From assembly GCA_041390105.1 (NCBI GenBank), contig JAWKQO010000001.1, positions 1,924,001 to 1,988,000 on the forward strand: a stretch of 64,000 nucleotides of DNA. The letters run 5' to 3'. Under the pieces are notes generated by a model. That model was not told where the DNA came from. It saw only the letters and a program-made list of their open reading frames with translations, and did not search any database. The stretch comes from Gemmatimonadota bacterium. Its GTDB lineage: Bacteria; Gemmatimonadota; Gemmatimonadetes; Longimicrobiales; Gaopeijiaceae. Positions 17,633-26,349 of the stretch are shown here, piece after piece. Position 1 is the first letter of the stretch; each line of letters begins with the position of its first letter. The translations under genes and the position numbers were made by a program.

Positions 17633-19276
17633 ATGCAGAACACTCCTTCACGGCGCCGCCTGGAGAGCCGAGCCACGCCCCTCGGCTTGGCACTGGCCCT
17701 GATCGTCCTGGCGGCGTGTGATGCGACCGCGCCGGCCGACCTGCTCATCCGTGGCGGCCAGGTCTACGACGGCACCGGCGGGAATGCCACCCTTACCGAC
17801 GTGCTCATTGGCGGGGATCGCATCCTCTTTGTCGGGGACGCCGGTGCGGCTGGGCGAACCGCGCGCGACACCGTCGACGCCACCGATCTGCTGGTGGCGC
17901 CCGGATTCATCGACATGCACTCCCACGCGGAGCTGGACGAGCCCTGGGGTCGTGACGCCAAGCCGTTCCTGTTCCAGGGCATCACCACGGTGGTGCTGGG
18001 CGTCGACGGTGGCGGTGATCCGGATGTGGCGGGTCAACTGCGACGCTGGCACGACAACGGAATCGGTACCAACGCCGTGGACTTCGTCGGTCACGGCGCC
18101 GTGCGGCGGGCGGTCTTGGGCATGGAGGCCCGTGCCCCGGATGCCGAGGAGATGGAGCGCATGCGGGCGCTCGTCCGCGAAGGCATGCAGGGCGGCGCCT
18201 TCGGTCTGTCCAGCGGGTTGTTCTACACGCCCGGCTACTACGCAGAGACGGAAGAGGTGATCGAGCTGTCGCGCGTGGCGGTCTCTGAAGCGGGCGAGCC
18301 CGGAGCCATCTACGACACGCACGACCGCGACCTGGGCGCCTCCTATCAAGGCATCGGCTACGACGCCTCGGTGGCCGAGGGCATCCGGATCGGTGAAGAG
18401 TCGGGCGCTCGGGTCATCTTCAGCCATTTCAACCCACAGGGTGCCAAGAACTACGGCCGCGCCGACGTGGGGGCGCGCATGATCGAGGAGGCCCGGGCGC
18501 GTGGCGTGGACGTCCAGGCCGCTCAACATCCCTACACGGCCACGCAGTCCAACCTGGCGGCGTATGCCATACCGCGCTGGGCCGCTGCCGGCGGCCAGAC
18601 CGAGATGGAGCGGCGCTTCGACCACCCGGACACCGCGCGCATCCTGGATCGCCAGACCATGGAGATGCTGGAGATCCGTGGGGGTGCCGACAAGATCATG
18701 ATCGTGGACCCCCGCCCCGAATTGAACGGGAAGACGGTGGGAGAGGTGGCGCGTGAGTGGAATCAGCCCGTACCCGCGACGGTGCGCCGGATCCTGCGGG
18801 GCGGCAGCACGGCGGTGATGAACCTCGACCTCTACGACACCGAGAACACCAAGGTCCTGGCCCGCATGCCGTGGATGATGACCTGTACGGATGGACGCAC
18901 ACCCAGCCCGGATCAGGTCATCACCCATCCTCGGCCTTTCGGCGCGTTCACCAAGAAGCTACGGGACTTCGTCCTGGACGAAGACGTGATCACCATGCCG
19001 TTCGCCATCCGCTCCATGACCGGGCTGGCAGCGGATTTCCTGCGCCTCCCCGACCGTGGCTACCTGCGGGAGGGCATGAAGGCCGACGTGGTGGTGCTCG
19101 ACCCCACACGCATCTTCGACCGTGCCACCTACCAGGAGCCCCAGGTGTTCTCGGAGGGCACGGTGCACGTCCTGGTCAACGGCACCTTCGCCATCCGCGA
19201 CGGCGCGGCCACCGGCGCGCTGGCGGGCCGCCCGCTGGTGCGGGGCGGCGCGGAGTGGACGCCGCCGGAAGGGTGA
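17633..19276 (+). CDS. N-acyl-D-amino-acid deacylase family lipoprotein
   Basis: Amidohydrolase of the D-aminoacylase (AmdA/DAN) group, 547 residues, removing acyl groups from D-amino acids or related N-substituted substrates. Lipobox IVLAAC with Cys about residue 29. Key motifs: APGFIDMHSHAELDEPW (metal His pair at 96 and 98), QGITTVVLGVDGGG, the GLSSGLFYTPGYYAETEEVIEL segment typical of D-aminoacylases, a HDRD/IFSHF pair of later ligands, MTCTDGRTPSP and the C-terminal RGYLREGMKADVVVLDP. It lies 23 bases downstream of the M61 gene. Exported D-amino acid or peptidoglycan fragments are plausible substrates by family. Confidence 0.9.
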   Translation: MQNTPSRRRLESRATPLGLALALIVLAACDATAPADLLIRGGQVYDGTGGNATLTDVLIGGDRILFVGDAGAAGRTARDTVDATDLLVAPGFIDMHSHAELDEPWGRDAKPFLFQGITTVVLGVDGGGDPDVAGQLRRWHDNGIGTNAVDFVGHGAVRRAVLGMEARAPDAEEMERMRALVREGMQGGAFGLSSGLFYTPGYYAETEEVIELSRVAVSEAGEPGAIYDTHDRDLGASYQGIGYDASVAEGIRIGEESGARVIFSHFNPQGAKNYGRADVGARMIEEARARGVDVQAAQHPYTATQSNLAAYAIPRWAAAGGQTEMERRFDHPDTARILDRQTMEMLEIRGGADKIMIVDPRPELNGKTVGEVAREWNQPVPATVRRILRGGSTAVMNLDLYDTENTKVLARMPWMMTCTDGRTPSPDQVITHPRPFGAFTKKLRDFVLDEDVITMPFAIRSMTGLAADFLRLPDRGYLREGMKADVVVLDPTRIFDRATYQEPQVFSEGTVHVLVNGTFAIRDGAATGALAGRPLVRGGAEWTPPEG

Positions 19277-19284
19277 GGCCGGAC

Positions 19285-19312
19285 CCGGCGGCGGCCCTCG
19301 TAGCCGCGCCGG
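19285..19312. terminator. Two-part stem-loop between convergent genes
   Basis: CCGGC, bulged G, GCGGC, loop CCTCGTA, GCCGC, GCCGG: ten base pairs with one bulge in the gap between the D-aminoacylase (plus) and the ADOP gene (minus). A candidate terminator for both directions. Confidence 0.5.
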
Positions 19313-19318
19313 CGGCAC

Positions 19319-22042
19319 TCAGCCTCGCAACGCCGAAACCGGGTCGAAGCGTGCGGCTCTCCACGCTGGAAGCCAGCTGGCTGCCAAGCCTGTGAGGAGC
19401 AGCACGCCGGTGATGCCGGCGTATACTCCCGGATCCGTGGGCGCGACCTGGAAGAGCAGGCTCTGGAGCGCACGCGTGAGAACGGCCGCCAGCAGCGCCC
19501 CCAGCACCAGCCCCGTCAGCGTGAGAGTGAGTCCACGGCCAAGCACCAGGCGAAGCACACGCTCGCGATCGGCGCCCAACGCCATGCGCACTCCCATCTC
19601 ATGCCGACGCTGCAACACCGAGAAGGACATCACGCCGTAGATCCCGAGCAGCGCCAACGAGAGCGCCACCGCCGCGAAACCCGTCAGCAAGACCGCGCCG
19701 AACCGCGCCTGCGCGGTCGCATCCGCGGTCCGATCCTCGAGGCTTCGGACGTCTTCCACGGCGAAGCCGGGCGCGGCGGCACGCAGCTCGGCACGGAGCA
19801 GCGAACTCGGGTCGCCCATCCGCGGGTTCGTACGTACGAACAGCGACGGTCGCGGGTGGGGCGCCTGCGTGAGCGGCACATACACGTCAGGTAGCGCGCC
19901 GCGCTCCGGGGTGTCGTAGAGCACGTCGCCGACCACGCCGACCACCGTGGCCCCGTCGTCGAAACCGGAACTGTAGATCGCGATGCGCTTCCCCACCGGA
20001 CTCTCCCCCGGCCAGAAGCGCTCTGCCGCGGTCCGATTGACCAGCACGACCTGCGGCGCGTCCGGACCGTCCTGCTCGCCGAAGACCCGGCCCTGCAAGA
20101 GCGGCACGCCAACCGTCCGGAACCACCCGCCCGTGACGCGGTGCACGCCCACTTCGGGGGCCTGGTCCAGCGCGATGTCGGGACGGTCCTCGAACGTCAT
20201 CACGGTGGTGGCGCAGCCACCCGACAGCGGGGGACAGAGCGCGAAGCCCACGGACTCCACACCGGCAAGCCCTTCTAGGCGAGCGGCCAGCATCGGATAG
20301 AAGCCCGGCAGGGAGTCCCGAGGCGTGGCGCCTGGGGCAGCCGACAGGTCCGCGGTCATGACTGGTCGATGTTCGTCGAATCCGGGGTCAACCGAGAGCA
20401 GGTGGGCGAGGCTCCGCAGCATGAGCCCCGAGCCTGCCAGCAACACCACCGCCATGGCGACCTCAACCACGACCAGCGTGGCTCGGCCCCATGAGCGGCT
20501 CCGCGTTCCGGAGACGCCAGCCCCACCCTCCTTCAGCGTGGATACGACGGATGCGCGACCGGCCTGGTACGCCGGGACGAGCCCGAAGAGAACGCCGGTC
20601 AGACCGGCCAACGTCAAGCCGAACAGCAACGGGAGGGGCTCCAGATGAATGGTCGAGAAGTCGACCAGACCCAGGGCGTTGGAGCGCAGCAGGGCGATCG
20701 GGTCGACACGCCGGAGCAGCATCGTGCCGAGCGCGGCGACCCCTACGCCGGCAACCCCTCCCAGTGTCGACAACAGGAGGGACTCGGTGAGCACCAGCCT
20801 GGACAGGCGCGCACGTGACGCTCCCAACGCCTGTCGCACCGCGAAGTCGGCGCGTCGGGCCCGCCAGCGGCCCATCAGGAGGTTGGCGACGTTCACGCAG
20901 ACAACCAGCAGGACAAAGCCGACCGCGCCGAACAGCACCCACACGGAGCGGCGGATGCGAGGCGCCACCCGCGCGTTGTCCAGCGGCGTCGCCCGGGCCG
21001 ACCAGACCTCAGAGGCGTCCGATCCAGGATAGCGCTCGGCCACCCGAGCGCCGGCCTCGACGGTCGCCGCTGACGCCGCTCCCGACGAGACGTCGCCCCG
21101 GCGCCGCGCCACCACGTTGAAGATGTGCGAGTAGGGCTGGCTCAACTCCGAGGCGGGCCAACGCATGACCGGCAGGAACACCTCCGACCGTCCGGTGAGG
21201 CCGCGGAATCCCGGCGGCGCGACGCCGATCACTTCGAGCGGCTCACCATCGATCACCACCGAGCGACCGACCGTGGACGAGTCTCCGCCGAACTGGCTCC
21301 GCCAGAGGGCGTCTCCCAGCACCACGAGCTTGCGGCTGCCCGGTCCCTCGTCCTCCTCCGGCGTGAACGCGCGCCCGAGCTGCATGGTCACGCCCAGGAG
21401 CGAGAAGTAGCCGGCGCCCACCACTTCCCCCCTCACCCGTTCGGGATGATCGGTCTCCAGCATGGCCGGCCCCGCGGACGTGTAGACCGCCATCTCCGTG
21501 AACACCGACTGCGCTTCACGGAGTGCTTCGTACTTGGGATACGACCAGACGGACTCCCGCTGCGGAGCGTCGACCGGAGCGGTCCCGGGTCGGACCTGCA
21601 CCACCCGCATCAGGGCGTCGGGATCCTGAAAGGGGAGAGGCCGCAAAAGCAGCGCGTACACAGCGCTGAACAAGGCTGTGCTCCCTCCCAGGCCCAGGGC
21701 CAGCGTGAGAACCGCCACCGCCGTGAAGCCTGGCCGGCCGACCAGGCCGCGCAGCGCGTACCGCAGGTCGTGGGTCCACTCGCTCAGGCTCTCGCTCCGT
21801 TGCAACTGCCGGTCTCGCCGCTCCGCGGAACGGTACAGGGCCGCGCCGACCGCCGAGTCGAGGCCCAGACGACGTCGTGCCTCTTGGCGGGCGGGCTCTG
21901 GTTCCATCCCCCCGGCGATCAACTGCTCGGTGCGCGCCTCCAGATGGAATCGCAGCTCCTCGTCGAGCTCGGAGCGCGTGGCCTGACGGGAACGGAGCTT
22001 CAAGCGGAGCGTTCGAAGGATGCCGGTACGGATGCGTGGCAT
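19319..22042 (-). CDS. ADOP-family permease with N-terminal cytoplasmic domain, PadR-linked
   Basis: Second ADOP-type FtsX permease, 907 residues. Unlike the first it has the classical N-terminal soluble segment (about 80 residues: RSELDEELRFHLEARTEQLIAGGM and EARRRLG), then WTHDLRYALRGLVGRPGFT, a MacB-type periplasmic domain, an FtsX bundle, a second periplasmic domain and a final FtsX bundle ending LPAWRAARFDPVSALRG. Its ATG at 22042 lies ten bases after the padR stop on the same strand, the gene pairing known for this family. The start was set by the MPRIRTGILRTLRLKLR N-terminus; the frame is open for 30 more codons upstream, but those overlap padR. No ATPase nearby. Substrate unknown. Confidence 0.92.
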   Translation of the reverse strand: MPRIRTGILRTLRLKLRSRQATRSELDEELRFHLEARTEQLIAGGMEPEPARQEARRRLGLDSAVGAALYRSAERRDRQLQRSESLSEWTHDLRYALRGLVGRPGFTAVAVLTLALGLGGSTALFSAVYALLLRPLPFQDPDALMRVVQVRPGTAPVDAPQRESVWSYPKYEALREAQSVFTEMAVYTSAGPAMLETDHPERVRGEVVGAGYFSLLGVTMQLGRAFTPEEDEGPGSRKLVVLGDALWRSQFGGDSSTVGRSVVIDGEPLEVIGVAPPGFRGLTGRSEVFLPVMRWPASELSQPYSHIFNVVARRRGDVSSGAASAATVEAGARVAERYPGSDASEVWSARATPLDNARVAPRIRRSVWVLFGAVGFVLLVVCVNVANLLMGRWRARRADFAVRQALGASRARLSRLVLTESLLLSTLGGVAGVGVAALGTMLLRRVDPIALLRSNALGLVDFSTIHLEPLPLLFGLTLAGLTGVLFGLVPAYQAGRASVVSTLKEGGAGVSGTRSRSWGRATLVVVEVAMAVVLLAGSGLMLRSLAHLLSVDPGFDEHRPVMTADLSAAPGATPRDSLPGFYPMLAARLEGLAGVESVGFALCPPLSGGCATTVMTFEDRPDIALDQAPEVGVHRVTGGWFRTVGVPLLQGRVFGEQDGPDAPQVVLVNRTAAERFWPGESPVGKRIAIYSSGFDDGATVVGVVGDVLYDTPERGALPDVYVPLTQAPHPRPSLFVRTNPRMGDPSSLLRAELRAAAPGFAVEDVRSLEDRTADATAQARFGAVLLTGFAAVALSLALLGIYGVMSFSVLQRRHEMGVRMALGADRERVLRLVLGRGLTLTLTGLVLGALLAAVLTRALQSLLFQVAPTDPGVYAGITGVLLLTGLAASWLPAWRAARFDPVSALRG

Positions 22043-22052
22043 GTTCCGACCC

Positions 22053-22376
22053 CTACGCGGTTCGGGCGGAAAGCACGTCCGTGAGCGCGCGCACGTATCC
22101 AGTGATGCGGTCGCTCTCCGCCTTGAGCACACTCCGTCCGGCGCGAGTCAGAGTGTAGTAGCGCGCCCGGCGGTTGTTGTCCGTTACACCCCACTCCGCG
22201 GAGAGCCACCTCTTGGCTTCCATCCGATGCAGCGCCTGGTAGAGAGCGGACTCGTCCACGGAGAGTTGACCGGCGGAACGATCTTCGAGCCACGTCGTGA
22301 TCTCGAACCCGTGCAGAGGTCCCCAGCTGAGGGACTTCAGCACCAGCACGTCCAGGGTGCCTTTCATCAAGCTCAT
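22053..22376 (-). CDS. PadR-family winged-helix transcriptional regulator
   Basis: PadR-type repressor of 107 residues. Winged-helix core: MKGTLDVLVLKSLSWGPLHGFEI, LYQALHRMEAKRWLSAEW (recognition region) and ARYYTLTRAGRSVL (wing), then a short dimerisation helix ending VLSARTA. The ATG at 22376 starts the family N-terminus (MSLMKGTL); a second ATG three codons later is possible, and no clear ribosome site helps. It precedes the ADOP permease by ten bases and is itself preceded by a CTACAGA/TCTGTAG dyad in its own promoter region, so autoregulation of the padR-permease pair is likely. Confidence 0.92.
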   Translation of the reverse strand: MSLMKGTLDVLVLKSLSWGPLHGFEITTWLEDRSAGQLSVDESALYQALHRMEAKRWLSAEWGVTDNNRRARYYTLTRAGRSVLKAESDRITGYVRALTDVLSARTA

Positions 22377-22463
22377 AGTGGGACTCGCCGGTCCGGGAGT
22401 GGGACGCCGCCCCACTCGTGAAGGCTCTGAGGCTCACCCCCCGGCCCGGCGGAGCACCCCTCC

Positions 22464-22492
22464 CTACAGATTCTTACCCTTAGACTCTGTAG
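22464..22492 (-). promoter_or_regulatory. Probable PadR operator overlapping the padR-ADOP promoter
   Basis: CTACAGA (22464-22470) and its exact complement TCTGTAG (22486-22492) are 15 bases apart, centres 22 bases apart (two helical turns). This is an AT-richer island in G/C-rich DNA. On the minus strand a TTGCTT lies just upstream of the first arm, and a TAAGAAT-like -10 about 17 bases further overlaps the dyad. The padR start is about 90 bases downstream. Confidence 0.6.
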
Positions 22493-22531
22493 GAAGCAAG
22501 GAGGTTGCCCCCCGGCGAACCGGGGCGCCGC

Positions 22532-23521
22532 TCAACGGCGGTCGAATACCACCTCGCCCGCATCGACCACCACATGCTCGTCGATGCGGATGGTGGGCGC
22601 GTACTGCACCATGTCCATGTGCACCGAGCAGTGCACGGTGCCGCCATAGAAGACGTTGTCCCCGATGGCGATATGCACCAGCCCCCTGGCCTTCTTCTCC
22701 TCCTCGAAGTCGCCGTTGCGCCGGCAGGCGCCGTTCAGACCGATTCCGATCTCGGCGATGTTGTCGGCCCGGGGAACGCGGCGGATGATGTCACGCAGCG
22801 CGTCCGAGCGCGGCCCTTCGGATTCCACGGCGGCCACCCGGCCCTCCTCGATGCGCAGGCGGATGGGCTCTCCGCCACCGAGGTGCGCGACCGGACCGTC
22901 CACCACGATGGTGCCCTGCGCCGTGCCCTCGGTGGGCATCTGCGACACCTCCCCATCGGAGAACGCGGCCTCCAGACCGGGCTCGGTGGCGAACCCGCAC
23001 TCAACGATCACGTCCTCACCCGCGATGATCGCCGTCAGATCGGTACCGGCCGGCGTGGTCACCCGGATGCGGGAGCCAGAGCGCCAGAGCGCGGCCAGCT
23101 CCTCCCCTTCCGCCTTCAGGGCATCATAGTCCGCCAGAGCCCCGCCGGAGGTGTAGTTCTCCAGCGTACGCATCACCATGGACATGCCGCGCAAGGTCTT
23201 GGCCTTGTAGAGCTTCTTGACGGCGTGGTGGTAGGTGGGCGCCCCCCCGGAACGGGTCAGACCGATCACGACGTCGGCCGCCTCCAGGCCCTTCTGGATC
23301 GTCGGCGTCAGCTCGTTCTTGCGATCGGTGTCCCGGTCCGGCTGAGTGAGCACCGTGAACTCGGCGCCCGCCTCGAGAATCTGGTGGCACAGCGCGTCGA
23401 CCATGACGCGCTCGCTGGAGGGGTCACACACCAGGGCGACCTGCTCGCCCGGTTTCATGGCGAGAAGGCGACGTACGATCAGACGAGCCCGGTCTTCAGC
23501 GGGCACAGCATCGATGGACAT
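22532..23521 (-). CDS. Aminopeptidase T (M29)/NicX-like metalloenzyme
   Basis: Metal-dependent enzyme of the leucyl aminopeptidase (M29, COG2309-like) group that also includes 2,5-dihydroxypyridine dioxygenase NicX; 329 residues, no signal peptide, so cytoplasmic. Supporting segments are KPGEQVALVCDP at the N-terminus, AADVVIGLTRSGGAPTYHHA, TPAGTDLTAIIAG (family-typical), NIAEIGIGLNGACR, and the C-terminal metal region GDNVFYGGTVHCSVHMDMV followed by IDEHVVVDAGEVVF. It begins 34 bases after the SMP-30-like lipoprotein gene on the same strand. Peptidase activity is likely from the proteolytic context, but a ring-cleaving dioxygenase cannot be excluded by eye. Confidence 0.75.
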   Translation of the reverse strand: MSIDAVPAEDRARLIVRRLLAMKPGEQVALVCDPSSERVMVDALCHQILEAGAEFTVLTQPDRDTDRKNELTPTIQKGLEAADVVIGLTRSGGAPTYHHAVKKLYKAKTLRGMSMVMRTLENYTSGGALADYDALKAEGEELAALWRSGSRIRVTTPAGTDLTAIIAGEDVIVECGFATEPGLEAAFSDGEVSQMPTEGTAQGTIVVDGPVAHLGGGEPIRLRIEEGRVAAVESEGPRSDALRDIIRRVPRADNIAEIGIGLNGACRRNGDFEEEKKARGLVHIAIGDNVFYGGTVHCSVHMDMVQYAPTIRIDEHVVVDAGEVVFDRR

Positions 23522-23555
23522 GTTCAGGTGCGGTGGGTTGGGTGGTGAAGGGCGC

Positions 23556-24500
23556 TCAGCCGTCGAGCGCTTCGATGATGATCTGATTGGTGTTGAACAG
23601 CGGAATGAGCACCCGGTTGCGCACGGCATCGTATCCGATGTCCGCGGGCGTCTCGATGTCGGTGACGATACGGCGGAGCGCGCCAGTGGGACCCACGCGC
23701 AGCACCGCCTGCTCGCCCCAGCTCGAGAACATGAACCCGCCGTCACGGACGAACTCGACGCCGTCCAACTGGCGATCCGACGGAGGCAACACGGTGCTAC
23801 GCTGGCCGTCGGCCGTCAGGGTGTAGACCTCGCCGCTCCCGAAGGTGGCGACGAAGATCCCGCGGCTTCCGATGGCGATGCCGTTGGGATGCCCCAGTGA
23901 ATCGCCCAGGGCCACGGGATTCATGCGACCATCGGCTGCCATCCGGTAGACCGCGTCCGTTCCGGAGGCCCCGAACCCCGGTTCGTATCCCGAATCCGTG
24001 ATCCAGAGCGTGCCGTAGTCGTCCGAGGCGATGTCGTTGAGGAACGTGGCCTCGGGGAGGCAGACCTCGCCGGTGGGCGTTCCCGAGGCGAGGTCGAACA
24101 CGCGCACGCAGTCGATGTCCGTGACGAACAACGAGCTGCCCGCGATGGCCATCCCTTTGGGCGCGTTCAGGCTCACGTCGTCATCCGCGCCGTCGATCCA
24201 CTTCAGCTCCAACACCGCCCCATCGGGCGCGAGCCGGCTGATGAACCCGTTGTCGTCCTTGGCGAACGGGTCGCCGTTGATGTTGGAGACCAGGTAGACA
24301 TCCGCCGCCGGGTCGTGAAGGACGGACTCGGGGGTTGCCAGACCGACGTCCGCCACCGTGATCCGGGGCTCCGTGGCCAGCACGCCGGCACCCGGTGCCT
24401 CGTCCGCTTGCCCGGAACAGCCCCACGCGACTGCAACCGAAAGCAGCGCTGGCGCGAACGGGCGCAGTGCGGAGAAGGGTTGGGTCCATCGGGCGGTCAT
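23556..24500 (-). CDS. SMP-30/gluconolactonase-like beta-propeller lipoprotein
   Basis: Exported beta-propeller protein, 314 residues. The signal sequence ends in the lipobox SVAVAWGC, so a lipid-anchored periplasmic protein. The chain shows repeated propeller blades (LHDPAADVYLVSNINGDPF, APKGMAIAGSSLFVTDIDCVRVFDL, HPNGIAIGSRGIFVATFGSGEVYTL, PADIGYDAVRNRVLIPLFNTNQI), as in SMP-30/NHL-type proteins; NDIASDDYGTLWITDSG resembles the calcium-site strand. GGAGG six bases before the ATG. Divergent from an amidohydrolase gene and probably co-transcribed with the aminopeptidase T-like gene. Lactonase activity is possible but unproven. Confidence 0.8.
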   Translation of the reverse strand: MTARWTQPFSALRPFAPALLSVAVAWGCSGQADEAPGAGVLATEPRITVADVGLATPESVLHDPAADVYLVSNINGDPFAKDDNGFISRLAPDGAVLELKWIDGADDDVSLNAPKGMAIAGSSLFVTDIDCVRVFDLASGTPTGEVCLPEATFLNDIASDDYGTLWITDSGYEPGFGASGTDAVYRMAADGRMNPVALGDSLGHPNGIAIGSRGIFVATFGSGEVYTLTADGQRSTVLPPSDRQLDGVEFVRDGGFMFSSWGEQAVLRVGPTGALRRIVTDIETPADIGYDAVRNRVLIPLFNTNQIIIEALDG

Positions 24501-24645
24501 GCAGTCCTCCGGGCGGGCGGTGCTCGCGGGACCGGGGCCCGCGAGCCTAGAATCTACGGAATCCCCTTTCGGATCGCGCGGGGGGAGGAGCGGCTCCCGC
24601 ACGCCTCGACCTGGCCCCGCGACCACGATGACGGAGACGGCTTCC

Positions 24646-26346
24646 ATGCTCGACCGGACTATTCGCATGCTCCCCCTCCTGCCCCTGCTGGCCCTCGCGG
24701 CCTGTGGAGGCGACGGCGCGCCCGCCGCTGAGGCCGCCGACCTGATCCTTACGAACGGACGTGTGGTGACGGTGGACGAGGCCCGACCCGAAGGACAGGC
24801 CATCGCCATCAAGGACGGGCGGGTGCTGGCGGTCGGATCGGTGGCCGAGATCGCAGCGCGGCGGGGATCCTCCACCGAGGTGATCGATCTCGAGGGTCGC
24901 CTCGCCATTCCCGGCTTCATCGAAGGACACGCTCACTACATGGGGGTCGGGGACGCCCAGATCCAGCTCAACCTCATGGACACGGAGAGCTGGGAGGAGA
25001 TCGTCTCCAGAGTGGAGGAAGCGGTGGCGGCGGCCCAACCGGGAGAGTTGATCCGGGGGCGGGGTTGGCATCAGGAGAAGTGGACGCATACGCCGACCGG
25101 AAGCGTGGAGGGGATCCCTACGCATCACACCCTCAGCGCCATTTCCCCCGACAACCCGGTGATCCTGGTGCACGCGAGCGGACACGCCGCCTTCGCCAAC
25201 GCCAAGGCCATGGAACTGGCGGACGTTACGCGCTCCACGCCCGACCCGATGGGCGGAGAGGTGCTGAAGGACGCAGGCGGGGAGCCCACCGGCCTCTTCA
25301 AGGAGACCGCCGAGGATCTGCTCGCGCCAGTCTATGCAGCCGCCACGCCGGTCGATCCGCGGAGGCCGGCCGCCCTCGCCAACCAGGAGCTCGTCTCCAA
25401 GGGGATCACCTCGTTCCAGGACGCGGGCGCCTCTCCCAGCACCGTGGACCTGTACAAGTCGATGATCGACGCAGGCGAACTGGACGTGCGGCTCTGGGTG
25501 ATGCTGGCCGGCTCCAACGAAGAGCTGGCCGAGGCGCTGCCGCGCTACCGCACCGTGGGCTACGGCAACGACCACCTGACCGTGCGCGCCATCAAGCGCT
25601 ACATCGACGGCGCCCTGGGCTCACACGGCGCCTGGTTGCTGGCACCCTACACGGACCTGCCGTCGAGCTCGGGCCTCAACACGGTGCCGATCGCCGACCT
25701 GGAGGAGACCGCGCGGCTGGCCGCGGCCAACGACTACCAGCTCTGCATCCACGCCATCGGTGACCGCGGCAATCGCGAGGTGTTGGACATCTTCGAGCAG
25801 ACCTTCGCCGCGCACCCCGAGCGCTCGGACTGGCGCTGGCGCATCGAGCACGCGCAGCATCTGGATCCCGCCGACATCCCGCGCTTCGCCGAGCTCGGTG
25901 TGATCGCGTCGATGCAGGGCATCCACGCCACCTCGGATGCGCCCTTCGTACCGATCCGCCTGGGTGAGCAGCGGGCCCAGGACGGCGCCTACGTGTGGCA
26001 GAGCCTTCTGAAGAGCGGCGCGGTGGTCATGAACGGAACCGACGCGCCGGTCGAGGACGTCGACCCCATCGCCAACTACTACGCCACCGTCTCCCGCCGC
26101 ACCAAGGACGGCTCGGTGTTCTATCCAGAGCAGCGCATGAGCCGCCTGGAAGCGCTCAAGAGCTACACCGTGTGGCCCGCCTATGGGGCCTTCGAGGAGG
26201 ACGTGAAGGGCTCGCTCGCGCCCGGCAAGCTCGGCGACGTGGTGGTGCTGTCCAAGGACATTCTCGAGGTCCCCGAGGACGAGATTCCGAGCACGCGCGT
26301 GGTCTATACGATCATCGGTGGGCGCGTGGTCTATCGGGCGCCGTAG
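24646..26346 (+). CDS. AepA/YtcJ-like amidohydrolase (Amidohydro_3) lipoprotein
   Basis: Large amidohydrolase of the Amidohydro_3 group, 566 residues, with lipobox LLALAAC, so tethered outside the cytoplasm. Motifs: GRLAIPGFIEGHAHYMG (HAH metal pair), RGRGWHQEKW (family-specific), VLVHASGHAAFANAKAM, the large insert with YIDGALGSHGAWLL, CIHAIGDRGNREVLDIFE (metal His), WRIEHAQHL, VVMNGTDAPVEDVDP (catalytic Asp) and a C-terminal GSLAPGKLGDVVVLSKDI. The ATG at 24646 has GGAG ten bases upstream; an ATG six codons earlier and another seven codons later are alternatives. Enzymes of this group cleave amide, carbamate or urea bonds; substrate unknown. Confidence 0.9.
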   Translation: MLDRTIRMLPLLPLLALAACGGDGAPAAEAADLILTNGRVVTVDEARPEGQAIAIKDGRVLAVGSVAEIAARRGSSTEVIDLEGRLAIPGFIEGHAHYMGVGDAQIQLNLMDTESWEEIVSRVEEAVAAAQPGELIRGRGWHQEKWTHTPTGSVEGIPTHHTLSAISPDNPVILVHASGHAAFANAKAMELADVTRSTPDPMGGEVLKDAGGEPTGLFKETAEDLLAPVYAAATPVDPRRPAALANQELVSKGITSFQDAGASPSTVDLYKSMIDAGELDVRLWVMLAGSNEELAEALPRYRTVGYGNDHLTVRAIKRYIDGALGSHGAWLLAPYTDLPSSSGLNTVPIADLEETARLAAANDYQLCIHAIGDRGNREVLDIFEQTFAAHPERSDWRWRIEHAQHLDPADIPRFAELGVIASMQGIHATSDAPFVPIRLGEQRAQDGAYVWQSLLKSGAVVMNGTDAPVEDVDPIANYYATVSRRTKDGSVFYPEQRMSRLEALKSYTVWPAYGAFEEDVKGSLAPGKLGDVVVLSKDILEVPEDEIPSTRVVYTIIGGRVVYRAP

Positions 26347-26349
26347 GCA

